Part shown: positions 52,511-61,874 of the stretch, one piece after another
How the letters are laid out: every line of letters begins with the position of its first letter
How positions within the stretch are numbered: the stretch's first letter is position 1
Origin: Verrucomicrobiota bacterium
GTDB lineage: Bacteria; Verrucomicrobiota; Verrucomicrobiia; Chthoniobacterales; UBA10450
Assembly (NCBI GenBank): GCA_003219695.1
Contig: QHQA01000014.1
Location: 26,081 to 90,080 of the forward strand
DNA: 64,000 nt
Reading direction: 5' to 3'
Program-made: the position numbers and the translations under genes
Notes under the pieces: generated by a model
The model's input: only the letters and a program-made list of their open reading frames with translations
Told to the model about the DNA's origin: nothing
Databases searched by the model: none

Positions 52511-54694
52511 ATGGCCGGAACATCCGCTGCTGAGCGCGCGCTTTATTTCTTTGGGCGCCCGCTGGTGCGCTGCTTTTATCGAGTCACGCCGCTAGGTCTG
52601 GAAAATTTGCCCGATAGCGGATTTCTTCTTTTGCCAAACCACATCAGCTGGGTGGACGCTCTCGTGCTGCAACTCGCCTGTCCGCGCCCGATCCGCTACG
52701 TCATCGACGAGGCCTATTATCACGAGCCGATCTCGCATCCCTTCTTGCGCGCGCTCGGCTGCATTCCAATCAATCCCCGTCATTCACATCATGCCGTTCG
52801 CGCTGCTGCTGAAAAAATCGCTGCCGGCGAGATCGTATGCGTTTTTCCAGAGGGCCAGTTGGAGCGCATGGGGGTGCTGCTGAAGTTGCAACGCGGATAC
52901 GAATTAATCGCGCGGCGCGCGAATGCGACAGTCGTTCCAGTTTGGACGGATCAACTTTGGGGCTCGATCTTCTCGTTCGAGGGCGGCAAATTTTTTTGGA
53001 AATGGCCGAAGCGATTTCGCTATCCGGTGACGGTCGCATTCGGCAAACCGATCAAACCCGAGGCAGCCGACACCGCCACAGTTCGCGCAGAATTGCTCAA
53101 GCTCGCCGAGTTTTGTTTCAGCCGGCGGCCATCATTGGACAGGCATCTTGCCGAAGAATGCGTGCGTGGTCTGAAGCGCGGCCGATTCGGGACAGCAGTC
53201 ATTGATGGAACCGATCACAGCAAACTGAGCCGGGCAAAATTGCTCGGCGCAGCGGCTGCGTTGAGCCGTCATCTCCGAAAAGGATTTCAAGACAAACGAA
53301 TAGCGGTCGTCTTGCCTGCCAGCAGAGGATCGATGCTGGCGAATCTCGCTGTGACGCTGGCGGACAAGGTGCCTGTCGATCTTAATTTCACGATGGGGCG
53401 TGCGGCGAATGAATCCTGCTGCAAGCGCGCCAACTTGCGCGTCGCAATTTCAGCCACGCAATTCATGGAACGAATCAAAGATTTTCCGTGGCCCGAACAC
53501 GTTTTGAAGCTGGACGAACTGGTTCCGCAAATGAAACGCCAGATCATTTTCTGGTGGATTGTGTCGGCCTTGGTCCCGGCACGTTTGCTTTTGCGGCTTT
53601 TGCAAGTTCCCAAAAACGGCGGTCGCGCCGAAGCAGTGTTGCTTTTTACAAGTGGAACGACCGGGGAACCGAAAGGTGTCGTGGTCAGTCATCGCAACGT
53701 CGTGGGAAATGTCTCGCAGTTCCGGCAGCTCCTCGCCGCGAAAAAAAGCGACGCTATCCTCGCGTCGCTGCCCTTCTTTCACACGTTCGGATCGACCGTG
53801 ACGCTTTGGTATCCGGTCATCGAAGGCGTGCGCATCGTCACGTATCCGAATCCATTGGAAGCAGCAACGTGCGCAGCGTTGATCGAGCGATACAAGCTGA
53901 CGTTTCTATTGGCGACACCAAGCTTCCTGCGTCTGTACTTGCGCAAAGCCGAGCCGCATCAGCTTCGCAGTTTGCGCCTCACCATCGTCGGCGCGGAAAA
54001 AATGCCGCTCGATCTGGCAACCCATTTCGAGAAACGCTTTGGCAAAAAAGTTTTCGAAGGCTACGGCCTGACCGAAACCGCGCCGGTGGTGAGCGTTAAT
54101 CTGCCGGAACCAATTGCAGACGCCGAGCCAACCAATCGCCTCGGTTCGGTGGGACGACTGGCGCCGGGAATTGCATCGGAAATTCGTGAACCGGACACAG
54201 AGCACAAACTTTCCCTTTACGAAACCGGGATGCTTTGGCTGCGCGGCGTCAACATTTTCGAAGGTTACCTGCACGATGCCAAAAGGACCGCTGAGGTCCT
54301 GCGCGACGGCTGGTTGAGGACGGGCGACATCGGCCGGTTCGACGAGGACGGCTTTCTTTACATCGAAGGCCGCCTGTCTCGTTTTTCAAAGATCGGCGGC
54401 GAAATGGTGCCGCACGAGGCGATCGAACAAAAAATCATCGACCTATTGGAGTTGTCCGGACGAGATGAACGTCCGATTGCCGTCATGGGCGTGCAAGACG
54501 AAGCCAAGGGCGAAGCGCTCGTTTTGCTCAGCGCCGTCGATCTGGATCTTGCCGAGTTGCGCGAGAAACTTCGCGACGCCGGCGTGCCAAATTTGTGGAT
54601 TCCAAAACACATCCAGCGCGTCGAAGCCATCCCGGTCCTCGCCTCCGGCAAACTCGACTTAAAAAAATGCCAGGAATTGGCAGCCCAACGGTAG
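52511..54694 (+). CDS. bifunctional lysophospholipid acyltransferase / acyl-ACP synthetase (Aas-like)
   Basis: PlsC region LLPNHISWVDALVL, VFPEGQLERMG; AMP-binding region LLFTSGTTGEPKGVVVSHRNVVGNV, EGYGLTETAPVVSVN, WLRTGDIGRFDEDGFLYIEGR. Confidence 0.93.
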   Translation: MAGTSAAERALYFFGRPLVRCFYRVTPLGLENLPDSGFLLLPNHISWVDALVLQLACPRPIRYVIDEAYYHEPISHPFLRALGCIPINPRHSHHAVRAAAEKIAAGEIVCVFPEGQLERMGVLLKLQRGYELIARRANATVVPVWTDQLWGSIFSFEGGKFFWKWPKRFRYPVTVAFGKPIKPEAADTATVRAELLKLAEFCFSRRPSLDRHLAEECVRGLKRGRFGTAVIDGTDHSKLSRAKLLGAAAALSRHLRKGFQDKRIAVVLPASRGSMLANLAVTLADKVPVDLNFTMGRAANESCCKRANLRVAISATQFMERIKDFPWPEHVLKLDELVPQMKRQIIFWWIVSALVPARLLLRLLQVPKNGGRAEAVLLFTSGTTGEPKGVVVSHRNVVGNVSQFRQLLAAKKSDAILASLPFFHTFGSTVTLWYPVIEGVRIVTYPNPLEAATCAALIERYKLTFLLATPSFLRLYLRKAEPHQLRSLRLTIVGAEKMPLDLATHFEKRFGKKVFEGYGLTETAPVVSVNLPEPIADAEPTNRLGSVGRLAPGIASEIREPDTEHKLSLYETGMLWLRGVNIFEGYLHDAKRTAEVLRDGWLRTGDIGRFDEDGFLYIEGRLSRFSKIGGEMVPHEAIEQKIIDLLELSGRDERPIAVMGVQDEAKGEALVLLSAVDLDLAELREKLRDAGVPNLWIPKHIQRVEAIPVLASGKLDLKKCQELAAQR

Positions 54695-54715
54695 GGCGCG
54701 ACCGCCGGGCGCGCC
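54690..54715. repeat. GGTAGGGCGCGACCGCCGGGCGCGCC repeat
   Basis: Inverted relative to 10963 and 34203 copies. Confidence 0.8.
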
Positions 54716-54750
54716 AATTCGTTATGTCAACTTACGATCGGCTTGGCAAG

Positions 54751-55758
54751 TCATGGCCGAGGCACCGAATCGTCTTCTTTCAATCGCCACGGTGAAATCC
54801 TCGTAAACAAATCGCGGGTCGCGCCCGCGATGTCTTCGACTTTGGATACGCCGCTATCGCGCGCCGCCTCCCAAATCTTCCTTACAACCAGTGCGCCGTT
54901 TTCTCGCACGATCCGGCCTAGATGGTGAACCGCTGCGGCCGTGGCAGATTTGCGGATAGCGTCAGGCGAACAGCGTGAAGTAAGCGCGCAATAGCGTCGC
55001 GCTACTTCACCAACCCTCAGCGTTAGAAATGCGTTCGCAGCGCCGTTTGAAATGCACCTTACGAGAAGCGCTGAAATGCCGCTTAGACCCGGAATTCCAC
55101 CTTTGAGGGCTGGCACAACGGAAGTGGCCAGCGGCGCGATCATTTCACCCAGATCGAGCGATTCCAGCCCGCTCGCTATCAATGCCGTGCCGGCCACGTT
55201 CGCATACAGCCGCATCAATTCGCGGGGCGACGGGCGCTGCACGTAAACGCGGGCGACCCGGTTCACCATTTGAATTTGTGTGAACAGGACCACGAGGCCG
55301 TCGAGCCGCCCGTTTTGCATCAGCGCCGTGCTCAGGAAAACAGTGCTCGCCGTCCGCCGCACAACCGTGTCTGCTTCCTTCGACAACTGCGTCACCGCGG
55401 CCTCAATGTCAGCCGGTGTGACCAGCGGCAATTCGCGCGTGCGCGGATTACTTGCTAGCCGTGCGCGCAGCGCTTGCAAGTACGCATCGTGCTTGGCTCC
55501 CGATGCCTCCTTCGGCGGCACCAGCGCTGCCGGCAGCCGTGCATACGCGATCACGCAATAGAGCGCACAAACTCCCGCGGCCAGACTGATGCTCCAGAAG
55601 ACGATCGTGCCCGCAAGCGGATGAATCCGCTCCGCGAACGAAATCAAGCTCATCGCACCCGCAACAAACAGCGACAGCATCGAAACGACGCCCAGCGTGA
55701 GAAGCACCAAAACGATTTTGTTCCAACTCGAGCCTTGATCTGCAGTAGCAGCGCTCAT
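54751..55758 (-). CDS. DUF697/YcjF-like membrane protein
   Basis: Two N-terminal TM helices, DUF697-like region DTVVRRTASTVFLSTALMQNGRLDGLVVLFTQIQMVNRVARVYVQRPS. Confidence 0.65.
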   Translation of the reverse strand: MSAATADQGSSWNKIVLVLLTLGVVSMLSLFVAGAMSLISFAERIHPLAGTIVFWSISLAAGVCALYCVIAYARLPAALVPPKEASGAKHDAYLQALRARLASNPRTRELPLVTPADIEAAVTQLSKEADTVVRRTASTVFLSTALMQNGRLDGLVVLFTQIQMVNRVARVYVQRPSPRELMRLYANVAGTALIASGLESLDLGEMIAPLATSVVPALKGGIPGLSGISALLVRCISNGAANAFLTLRVGEVARRYCALTSRCSPDAIRKSATAAAVHHLGRIVRENGALVVRKIWEAARDSGVSKVEDIAGATRDLFTRISPWRLKEDDSVPRP

Positions 55759-56024
55759 TATTCCTGTCCCAACTGTGCGCTGACTCAGCGCGGCTGCAAT
55801 TCGCTTCTCAAGGAGCGGCGGCTTCCCAGCCACCGTAGTTCATCCACAGATTGACTCGCTCGCTCCCGCTCTCTCGGCCATTCGGCCTTCCCGTCTATGT
55901 CGTTCGCTCCCCAGCGACTCCGTTCCCTGCGTCCCGATGCACACAGATTTGGACGGAGCGAAGCAGCGAAAGATAATCTGTGCAATCTGCTTTAATCTGT
56001 GGTCAATAAATCTGATCGGATCAT

Positions 56025-56336
56025 GTGATGAAAAATACGTTCATAACAATTTCGTCAGCTGGCCCCAATCGCGATCCATCGAAGGGCACGCGGGAGCAGC
56101 CCTTCTGGGACGAACACGCGGCCTTCATCGATGAACTCGTTGGGAAAGGCTTCATCATGATGGGCGGCCCCTTGCTCGATGAAGCGGGCCTCCCGCGTGG
56201 CGCGCTCTTGATCGTCAACGCGGAAAATGAAAATGAAGTGCGAGAAAAACTGAAAAACGACCCGTGGTTCCAACGCGCCATTCTGAAACTGGAAAGTGTG
56301 ACACGTTGGGAAATTTTCATCGACGAAAGACGGTGA
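56025..56336 (+). CDS. YCII-related protein
   Basis: REQPFWDEHAAFIDELVGKGFIMMGGPL...LIVNAENENEVREKLKNDPW. Confidence 0.85.
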   Translation: MMKNTFITISSAGPNRDPSKGTREQPFWDEHAAFIDELVGKGFIMMGGPLLDEAGLPRGALLIVNAENENEVREKLKNDPWFQRAILKLESVTRWEIFIDERR

Positions 56337-56376
56337 AATCTCGAGCGCGGCGCCTCGGAGATTCGATTTAACCAGG

Positions 56377-56460
56377 ATGATCATCATCCTAAACGCTGGT
56401 GCCGGTCCGGCCTCGAATTCTGCCGACGCATTACGGTCAAAACTCGCCGATGCCTTTTGA
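56377..56460 (+). pseudogene. possible diacylglycerol kinase N-terminal remnant
   Basis: MIIILNAGAGPASNSADALRSKLADAF* resembles the (V/I)LN.xxG start of DAGK catalytic domains; rest of family not found. Confidence 0.25.
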
Positions 56461-56652
56461 TGTGGCAGGCGTAAGCGCATCCGGCACCAGTGGCAAAGCC
56501 AGCGCCGCGCGTTCGAGCCTTTCTCAACCGAGCGTTTCATGCGCAGCTCGATCGGCTGGACGCGTGCATGACGGGCGAATCACGCGAGCGACTGCACGCG
56601 AGACCAGCAAGCGAGGAATTCGAACTCGCGCGCGAGGCAGTTCCACACGAAC

Positions 56653-57693
56653 GTGACCGGCATGCGAGTCCCGAGATCAATTCTCCAGTTGTTGAGTCTA
56701 ACGGTGCCTGTAGTTCTGTCCGTCTCCGCCATTGGCGCGGACGAAAAGCCTATGATGCGGGCTGTCGTCGCGCACGAATATGGCGCGCCTGAAGTGCTGA
56801 AACTCGAGCAAGTGCAGCGGCCAGAACCGAACGAGGATGAAGCGCTCGTGCGCGTGATCGCCAGCGGCGTCAATCCGGCCGACCCGCTCACGCTCAGCGG
56901 AAAATATGCGAAGGAATTCGGCACGCATCTGCCGCTGATTCCGGGCTACGACATCGCGGGCATTGTGGAAAAGACCGGCGCGAATGTCACCAGGTTGAAA
57001 ACAGGCGAGGCGGTTTACGGCTACCCAACCTTCGGCGGCGGTTGGGCGGATTACGTGACGGTCAAGGAATGGGAAGTGGCTGGAAAACCTGCGTCCCTGA
57101 AATTCGTGGAAGCCGCGGCGGTGCCGATGGGCGCATTGACTGCGTGGCAGGCATTAGTGGACGTGGCGAAGCTACAGCCCGGGCAAACCATTCTTATCCA
57201 CGGCGGCTCAGGCGGCGTCGGCAGTTTTGCGGTGCAGATCGCGAAAGCGCGCGGTGCGCGTGTCATTGCGACCGCTTCCACGGCAAACCAGGACCTACTC
57301 AAACAACTCGGCGCGGACGTCGCAGTGGATTACACGAAAACGCGGTTCGAAGATGTTGCGAAAGGAGTGGACGCCGTGCTCGATCCAGTGGGCAAAGAAA
57401 CCCTCGCACGCTCCTATGGCGTGGTGAAGAAAGGCGGCATCGTCATGTCGCTGGTCGAGCTTCCTGATCGGGCCGAGATCAAGAAGCGGGAAATTCACGG
57501 AGCGGCGATCTCCGTTCACCCGGACGCCAACGATCTCACTGAGATTGCGCGTCTGATTGAGGGCGGGAAAATCAAGCCAATCGTGACACAAGTTCTACCG
57601 TTGAGTGACGCGGTCACAGCGCAACAACAAGCCATGACCCATCATACGCGCGGGAAGATTGTGCTTAGGATTGCGGACGAGCCGAAAAGTTGA
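56653..57693 (+). CDS. MDR-family quinone oxidoreductase/zinc-less alcohol dehydrogenase with N-terminal signal-like segment
   Basis: MRAVVAHEYGAPEVLKLEQVQRPEPNEDEALVRV, IPGYDIAGIVE, ILIHGGSGGVGSFAVQIAKARGARVIATAS; preceded by MRVPRSILQLLSLTVPVVLSVSAIGA. Confidence 0.92.
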   Translation: MTGMRVPRSILQLLSLTVPVVLSVSAIGADEKPMMRAVVAHEYGAPEVLKLEQVQRPEPNEDEALVRVIASGVNPADPLTLSGKYAKEFGTHLPLIPGYDIAGIVEKTGANVTRLKTGEAVYGYPTFGGGWADYVTVKEWEVAGKPASLKFVEAAAVPMGALTAWQALVDVAKLQPGQTILIHGGSGGVGSFAVQIAKARGARVIATASTANQDLLKQLGADVAVDYTKTRFEDVAKGVDAVLDPVGKETLARSYGVVKKGGIVMSLVELPDRAEIKKREIHGAAISVHPDANDLTEIARLIEGGKIKPIVTQVLPLSDAVTAQQQAMTHHTRGKIVLRIADEPKS

Positions 57694-57747
57694 GCAGCCG
57701 GCAAATTTACAGATTCTTACGCGGCATAGCTGCCTTGGAGTGCGGTG

Positions 57748-57783
57748 GTCCGCCACAGGACGGATTCGCCGTGGCGAACTTGA
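57748..57783. repeat. GTCCGCCACAGGACGGATTCGCCGTGGCGAACTTGA, second copy of the nadB repeat
   Basis: 35/36 identical to 25931-25966. Confidence 0.9.
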
Positions 57784-57848
57784 CACCGCTTTGGGACCAA
57801 CGGCGTTTCCAACGGCCGAAAGAGCTCGAGCGAGCCAGCTGCACCCAG

Positions 57849-58193
57849 CTACAACGCACCGTGGCGAACTTTTTCGTCGATCGCCAGGTAGTCGTTGCGC
57901 GGCGGGCTGAAAGTATCGAGCACGCGCGTCGGTAAGAGCGTTTCCACGCCGTGCGGAACATTGCTGGCGAGATAAAACGAATCCCCAGTTGAAAGCTCGT
58001 GTGGCACGCTGTCAACGATCAGTCGCATTCGGCCTTCCAGAATGTGAACGATCTGCTCCTGCTCGTGTGAGTGCGCCGGCATTTTGCTCCCGGCGGCTAG
58101 CGTAGCCATCATCTGATACATCGTCTTCCCGTGTGCAACTGTCCGGCGAGTGATGCCGGGACAGATTTCAATTGTCGGATTTTCTGAATTCAT
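57849..58193 (-). CDS. cupin-domain protein
   Basis: MPAHSHEQEQIVHILEGRMRLIVDSVPHELSTGDSFYLASNVPHGVETL. Confidence 0.85.
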   Translation of the reverse strand: MNSENPTIEICPGITRRTVAHGKTMYQMMATLAAGSKMPAHSHEQEQIVHILEGRMRLIVDSVPHELSTGDSFYLASNVPHGVETLLPTRVLDTFSPPRNDYLAIDEKVRHGAL

Positions 58194-58442
58194 TTCACAC
58201 AAATTTAACCCTGAAATCACGAAAGCAGGAAGTAAGGAAACAACAATCTTGATTGTGGCGGCGATTGTGCGCGACGCCGGTTTACCATCGAGCAGTTCAA
58301 AGATCTTCTCTGGTGACATTTTCGCATGCGACTGCACATCGAACTCCGTCGAGAGCCATCGTGGCCTTTGAACATCCAAACAACTGCCGGCGCGCGTATC
58401 AAAAATGACTGAACTGAAACGAAACGAAGGAAAGGGAAACAA

Positions 58443-58805
58443 ATGAAATTGAAAATGATTGCTCTCGCTTGTGTAGCGATCGCGCCGGTCACGTTCGCCC
58501 AGACAAACGTGCCGACCGGGTCGGGACCAACAAGTACTGGAGAAAGGGATATCGCTGCGGCGCCGGGCGGCGAGGTCAGCTACGTCAATGAATTCACGCC
58601 GGGCAAATCCATCAAAGTGACCAGATCAGGTATTGGGACACAACCTGTCGTTTACAGACTCGCGCCAAATGTCCGGTACGTTAATGAGGATGGAAGCCCA
58701 ATCGATCCGAACGACATCCAAGCCGGCGCACGCGTGCGGCTTGACACGACCGGTACCGGCCCGGGTCTAACAGTGGATCGTGTTGTCGTGCTCAAGGCCA
58801 AATAA
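58443..58805 (+). CDS. small exported hypothetical protein
   Basis: Signal peptide MKLKMIALACVAIAPVTFAQ; 120 aa. Confidence 0.65.
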   Translation: MKLKMIALACVAIAPVTFAQTNVPTGSGPTSTGERDIAAAPGGEVSYVNEFTPGKSIKVTRSGIGTQPVVYRLAPNVRYVNEDGSPIDPNDIQAGARVRLDTTGTGPGLTVDRVVVLKAK

Positions 58806-58890
58806 CCTACTGGTTTGAGGTTTCGCTGCGTTTGCCCCACAGGCCAGCCACCGTGAGTCCATTCTGTGGCGGTTCTGCACTGATCAGTGC

Positions 58891-60318
58891 CTACGCAGAG
58901 GTCAGTAATAATCTTGCCACGCGCCGCAAATCATCGAGCAGAATTTCCATGTCGTGCAAAGTGGTCCGATAGTTCAGCACGCATCCGCGCAGCGCGAAGC
59001 GGCCGGCGAGCGTGGCATTGGATAGATACGAACTGCCGTCTCGTTGCAGAGCGACCAGAAGTCGTTCATTGAAGGCGTCAATTGCCTCGGGCGATTCATG
59101 TGTGAGCTGCGCTGGCACATGACGAAAGCAGAAGATCGATAGCTGCACCGGCGCGAGCATCTCGAAGTCATCGCTGGCTCGCACCATCGACTCGAGGTAA
59201 CGCGCGCACGCAAGATTGCTTTCAATCGCCTCGCTCAACGACTCGAGTCCCACTCCCTTTAAAAGCATCCACACTTTAAGCGCCCGAAAACGCCGAGACA
59301 GTTCCGGCCCATAATCCCAAAACGCGAACGCTTCGTCTGCCTTCTCACCAAACATGCGAGTGTAATCAGCTTCATGAGCAAAAGCGGCCCGGGCGATCTC
59401 GGGGTCGCGGTAGATCACGCAGCCAACGTCCACTGGCAGATAAAGCCATTTGTGAGGATCGAGCGCGATCGAATCCGCCTGCTCGATTCCCCCAAACAAT
59501 CTCCTCGCCGATTCCGCGAGAATAGCGAAGGCGCCATAACTTCCATCCACATGCATCCAAAGTTGGAAGCGGTCCGCGATCTCTCGAATTTCCGCCAAGG
59601 GATCGACTGCGCCCGTATCCACGGTTCCAGCGTTCGCAACGACGCAGAATGGAAGCAAGCCCGCCTCCAGATCAGTAGTGATTTTTGCAACGAGATCGTC
59701 CGTCCGTATTTTGAAGCGCTCGTCAACGGCGACCAAGCGCACATTTTCGCGCCCGATTCCCAAAAGCGCTGCCGCCTTGGCGATGGAAAAGTGCGTCGCG
59801 CTCGACGCGTACATGCGCAAGCGACTTGACGAAAAATCTTTCGCCTGCCGCGCCGCGGCGATCGCGGCCAGATTGGCCATGGATCCACCGCTGACAAAGA
59901 GTCCGCCGGCTTCAGCATTGAATCCAAGAATTTGCCGGATCCAATCGATCGTTAAGCGCTCGAGCTCCACTGGCGCCGGGGCGGAACGCCACACCGTGAG
60001 ATTCGCGTTTAAGGTCGATGCTAGCAGGTCGGCGAACGCCGCGATTGGAATCCCGGGCGATTGCACGTAGCCAAACATGCGCGGATGCGCGTTCTGTCGG
60101 CTGAATGGAATAATGTTTTCGCGAAAAACTTTCAGCAGGCCGTCAAAACTGATTCCTTTGGTCGGTAGCGCGGGGTCGAGTTTTTCTCGAATCTCGCGTG
60201 AAGACATCTGCCGATACACCCTGCGATCGCGGAGATCGCCGAGATAATCGACCATGAGCTGGATGACCGAATTTCCCCAATCGCGTATTTCATCCGCAGT
60301 AGGCTCGAGCATTTCCAC
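58891..60318 (-). CDS. pyridoxal-dependent (group II / aromatic-L-amino-acid-type) decarboxylase
   Basis: FGYVQSPGIPIAAFADLLAS, VWRSAPAPVELERLTIDWI, WMHVDGSYGAFA, DSIALDPHKWLYLPVDVGC. Confidence 0.93.
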   Translation of the reverse strand: MEMLEPTADEIRDWGNSVIQLMVDYLGDLRDRRVYRQMSSREIREKLDPALPTKGISFDGLLKVFRENIIPFSRQNAHPRMFGYVQSPGIPIAAFADLLASTLNANLTVWRSAPAPVELERLTIDWIRQILGFNAEAGGLFVSGGSMANLAAIAAARQAKDFSSSRLRMYASSATHFSIAKAAALLGIGRENVRLVAVDERFKIRTDDLVAKITTDLEAGLLPFCVVANAGTVDTGAVDPLAEIREIADRFQLWMHVDGSYGAFAILAESARRLFGGIEQADSIALDPHKWLYLPVDVGCVIYRDPEIARAAFAHEADYTRMFGEKADEAFAFWDYGPELSRRFRALKVWMLLKGVGLESLSEAIESNLACARYLESMVRASDDFEMLAPVQLSIFCFRHVPAQLTHESPEAIDAFNERLLVALQRDGSSYLSNATLAGRFALRGCVLNYRTTLHDMEILLDDLRRVARLLLTSA

Positions 60319-60368
60319 TTATTACACGCGCAAAAAATAAGGCGCGCAAATTGCGGCCTGCGGAAATC

Positions 60369-60435
60369 TGTAGCGGCGGTCTGTGACCGCCGAAACGAAC
60401 ATCAGTTACCGGGCAGGCGAAGCGCCCGCTCTACA
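60369..60435. repeat. palindromic element TGTAGCGGCGGTCTGTGACCGCCGAA ... GGGCAGGCGAAGCGCCCGCTCTACA
   Basis: Shares 5' half with 21797-21862. Confidence 0.8.
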
Positions 60436-60531
60436 AATGAATCTGTGCCAATCTGAGTCAATCTTCGGATCGACGAGAGCCTGTAGTGTCCGCTGTCGTA
60501 GCGGAAGATTTCACCAGAGATTACACTTGCC

Positions 60532-60930
60532 TCAAATCGAGCCGCGTATGCCGCGGTCGGGATCACGCGGACCGATCACGCCGGCCATTTTTTCCCAGAC
60601 CGCGTTTACCGCGGGACGCGCGATGTCCCATGGCAATGCTGAAGCCGGTTTAGCGTTTTCATATTCGGTCGCAACCGACTCTTCGACCTCGTCGAATTTC
60701 TTCCCCGGATACTTGAAGAAAGTATCGTAGCCGGTGCGATACGCGTGCCTGAATTCCTGGTAAGAGTAATTCTTCGCGTATGGTTGTTTCGAATGTCGTT
60801 TGCGCCAATAAGCCGCTTCCTTTTGCGGATACAGTCCGCGCTTTTGCCTGATTCGACCACTGCGCACGCCCGATCGCACCCGCGTACGGGTATTTAGAGA
60901 CCTGACACCTGTTTTGGAACGTCTTTGCAT
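60532..60930 (-). CDS. conserved hypothetical protein
   Basis: ORF 60532..61050; likely start MQRRSKTGVRSLNT; charged N-terminus then WRKRHSKQPYAKNYSYQEFRHAYRTGYDTFFKYPGKKFDEVEE. Confidence 0.5.
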   Translation of the reverse strand: MQRRSKTGVRSLNTRTRVRSGVRSGRIRQKRGLYPQKEAAYWRKRHSKQPYAKNYSYQEFRHAYRTGYDTFFKYPGKKFDEVEESVATEYENAKPASALPWDIARPAVNAVWEKMAGVIGPRDPDRGIRGSI

Positions 60931-61164
60931 ACCTCTCCCTTCCCTGATCTGCCCATTAAAACATCGCTGCTGACCAGCCAGTCGGTCGCTTTTTTCAATT
61001 GATCTCGAGACAATCCATCTCGAAGAATTTCCGCTGCCGACAGCGGACATTATACAGCCACATAGGGAGAATCCGGAGACAGTCTGTTATAGCGTGCGCT
61101 GTCCTCAGCGCAGAAAGTGGCCACGCTGCAGACTTGCCGCGGAGAGAACGCAGGAACGTGTTGG

Positions 61165-61210
61165 AGAGCATACGCGTCTCGCGTGTTGGTTTCAGCAGCC
61201 TCGCCGAAAC
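61165..61210. repeat. half copy of the 45185 BIME element (GAGCATACGCGTCTCGCGTGTTGGTTTC...GCCGAAAC)
   Basis: Aligns with GCGCACGTGTCTCGCGTGCTGGTTTCGGC...GCCGAAAC. Confidence 0.65.
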
Positions 61211-61621
61211 GAACTTTATTAATCCCCCGGCTGCTGTATGCGCCGTCGATCTCGCCGCAATTAAATCCGCCGTCGCACATTTTCCTCTGCACCTCGCGCA
61301 TGTTATTCGTTTCGTCTGCCGAAACTGATCTGGCGACTGCAAGCCGGACCGCCGCAACCCGCAATTGCAACAATGGCATGGTCAGCCTTCGCTAATCAGC
61401 CAAGCATCTCATCAATGGACAATCTTTCGGTGTTCTTTTCTCGCTGAAGGCGAACAATTCAACGCCGAGAACATTCTCTTCATCGAAAGCGCGCCGCTCG
61501 CGGACAGTTACAGCGCATACATCGATCATCTAAAATCGAAATACGCGGCGTGAAGCAATGTCCTGTCTCAGCCGCAAAGAGTGGCGTTGCGAACCGCTCC
61601 GGCGATTGCTAAACTTGCGAG

Positions 61622-61834
61622 GTGAAATTTCGTGTCATGATTGAACCCGATGAAGACGGCGTATTTGTCGCCGAATGCCCAGCTCTGCCTGGCTGCATCT
61701 CGCAAGGGAAAACCCGCGACGAAGCAATGACGAACATTCGCGACGCTATTCAGGGCTATCTTGAAAGTTTGAGAAAGCATGGGGAGCCGATTCCGGCACC
61801 GATCACAGAGGCAGTCGTGGAAGTCTCCGTGTGA
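61622..61834 (+). CDS. HicB-family antitoxin-like protein
   Basis: MKFRVMIEPDEDGVFVAECPALPGCISQGKTRDEAMTNIRDAIQGYLESLRKHGEPIP (GTG start). Confidence 0.88.
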   Translation: MKFRVMIEPDEDGVFVAECPALPGCISQGKTRDEAMTNIRDAIQGYLESLRKHGEPIPAPITEAVVEVSV

Positions 61835-61874
61835 GCCGTCTTCCCGCTTGTCCGGCGCAGGACTCGCGTGTGAT

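Noticed and set aside
61050-61379. Minus-strand ORF with a peptidoglycan-binding-like string (VQRKMCDGGFNCGEIDGAYSSRG)
   Set aside because: Similarity too short and the ORF runs into a repeat half-element; may be a gene remnant but cannot be supported.
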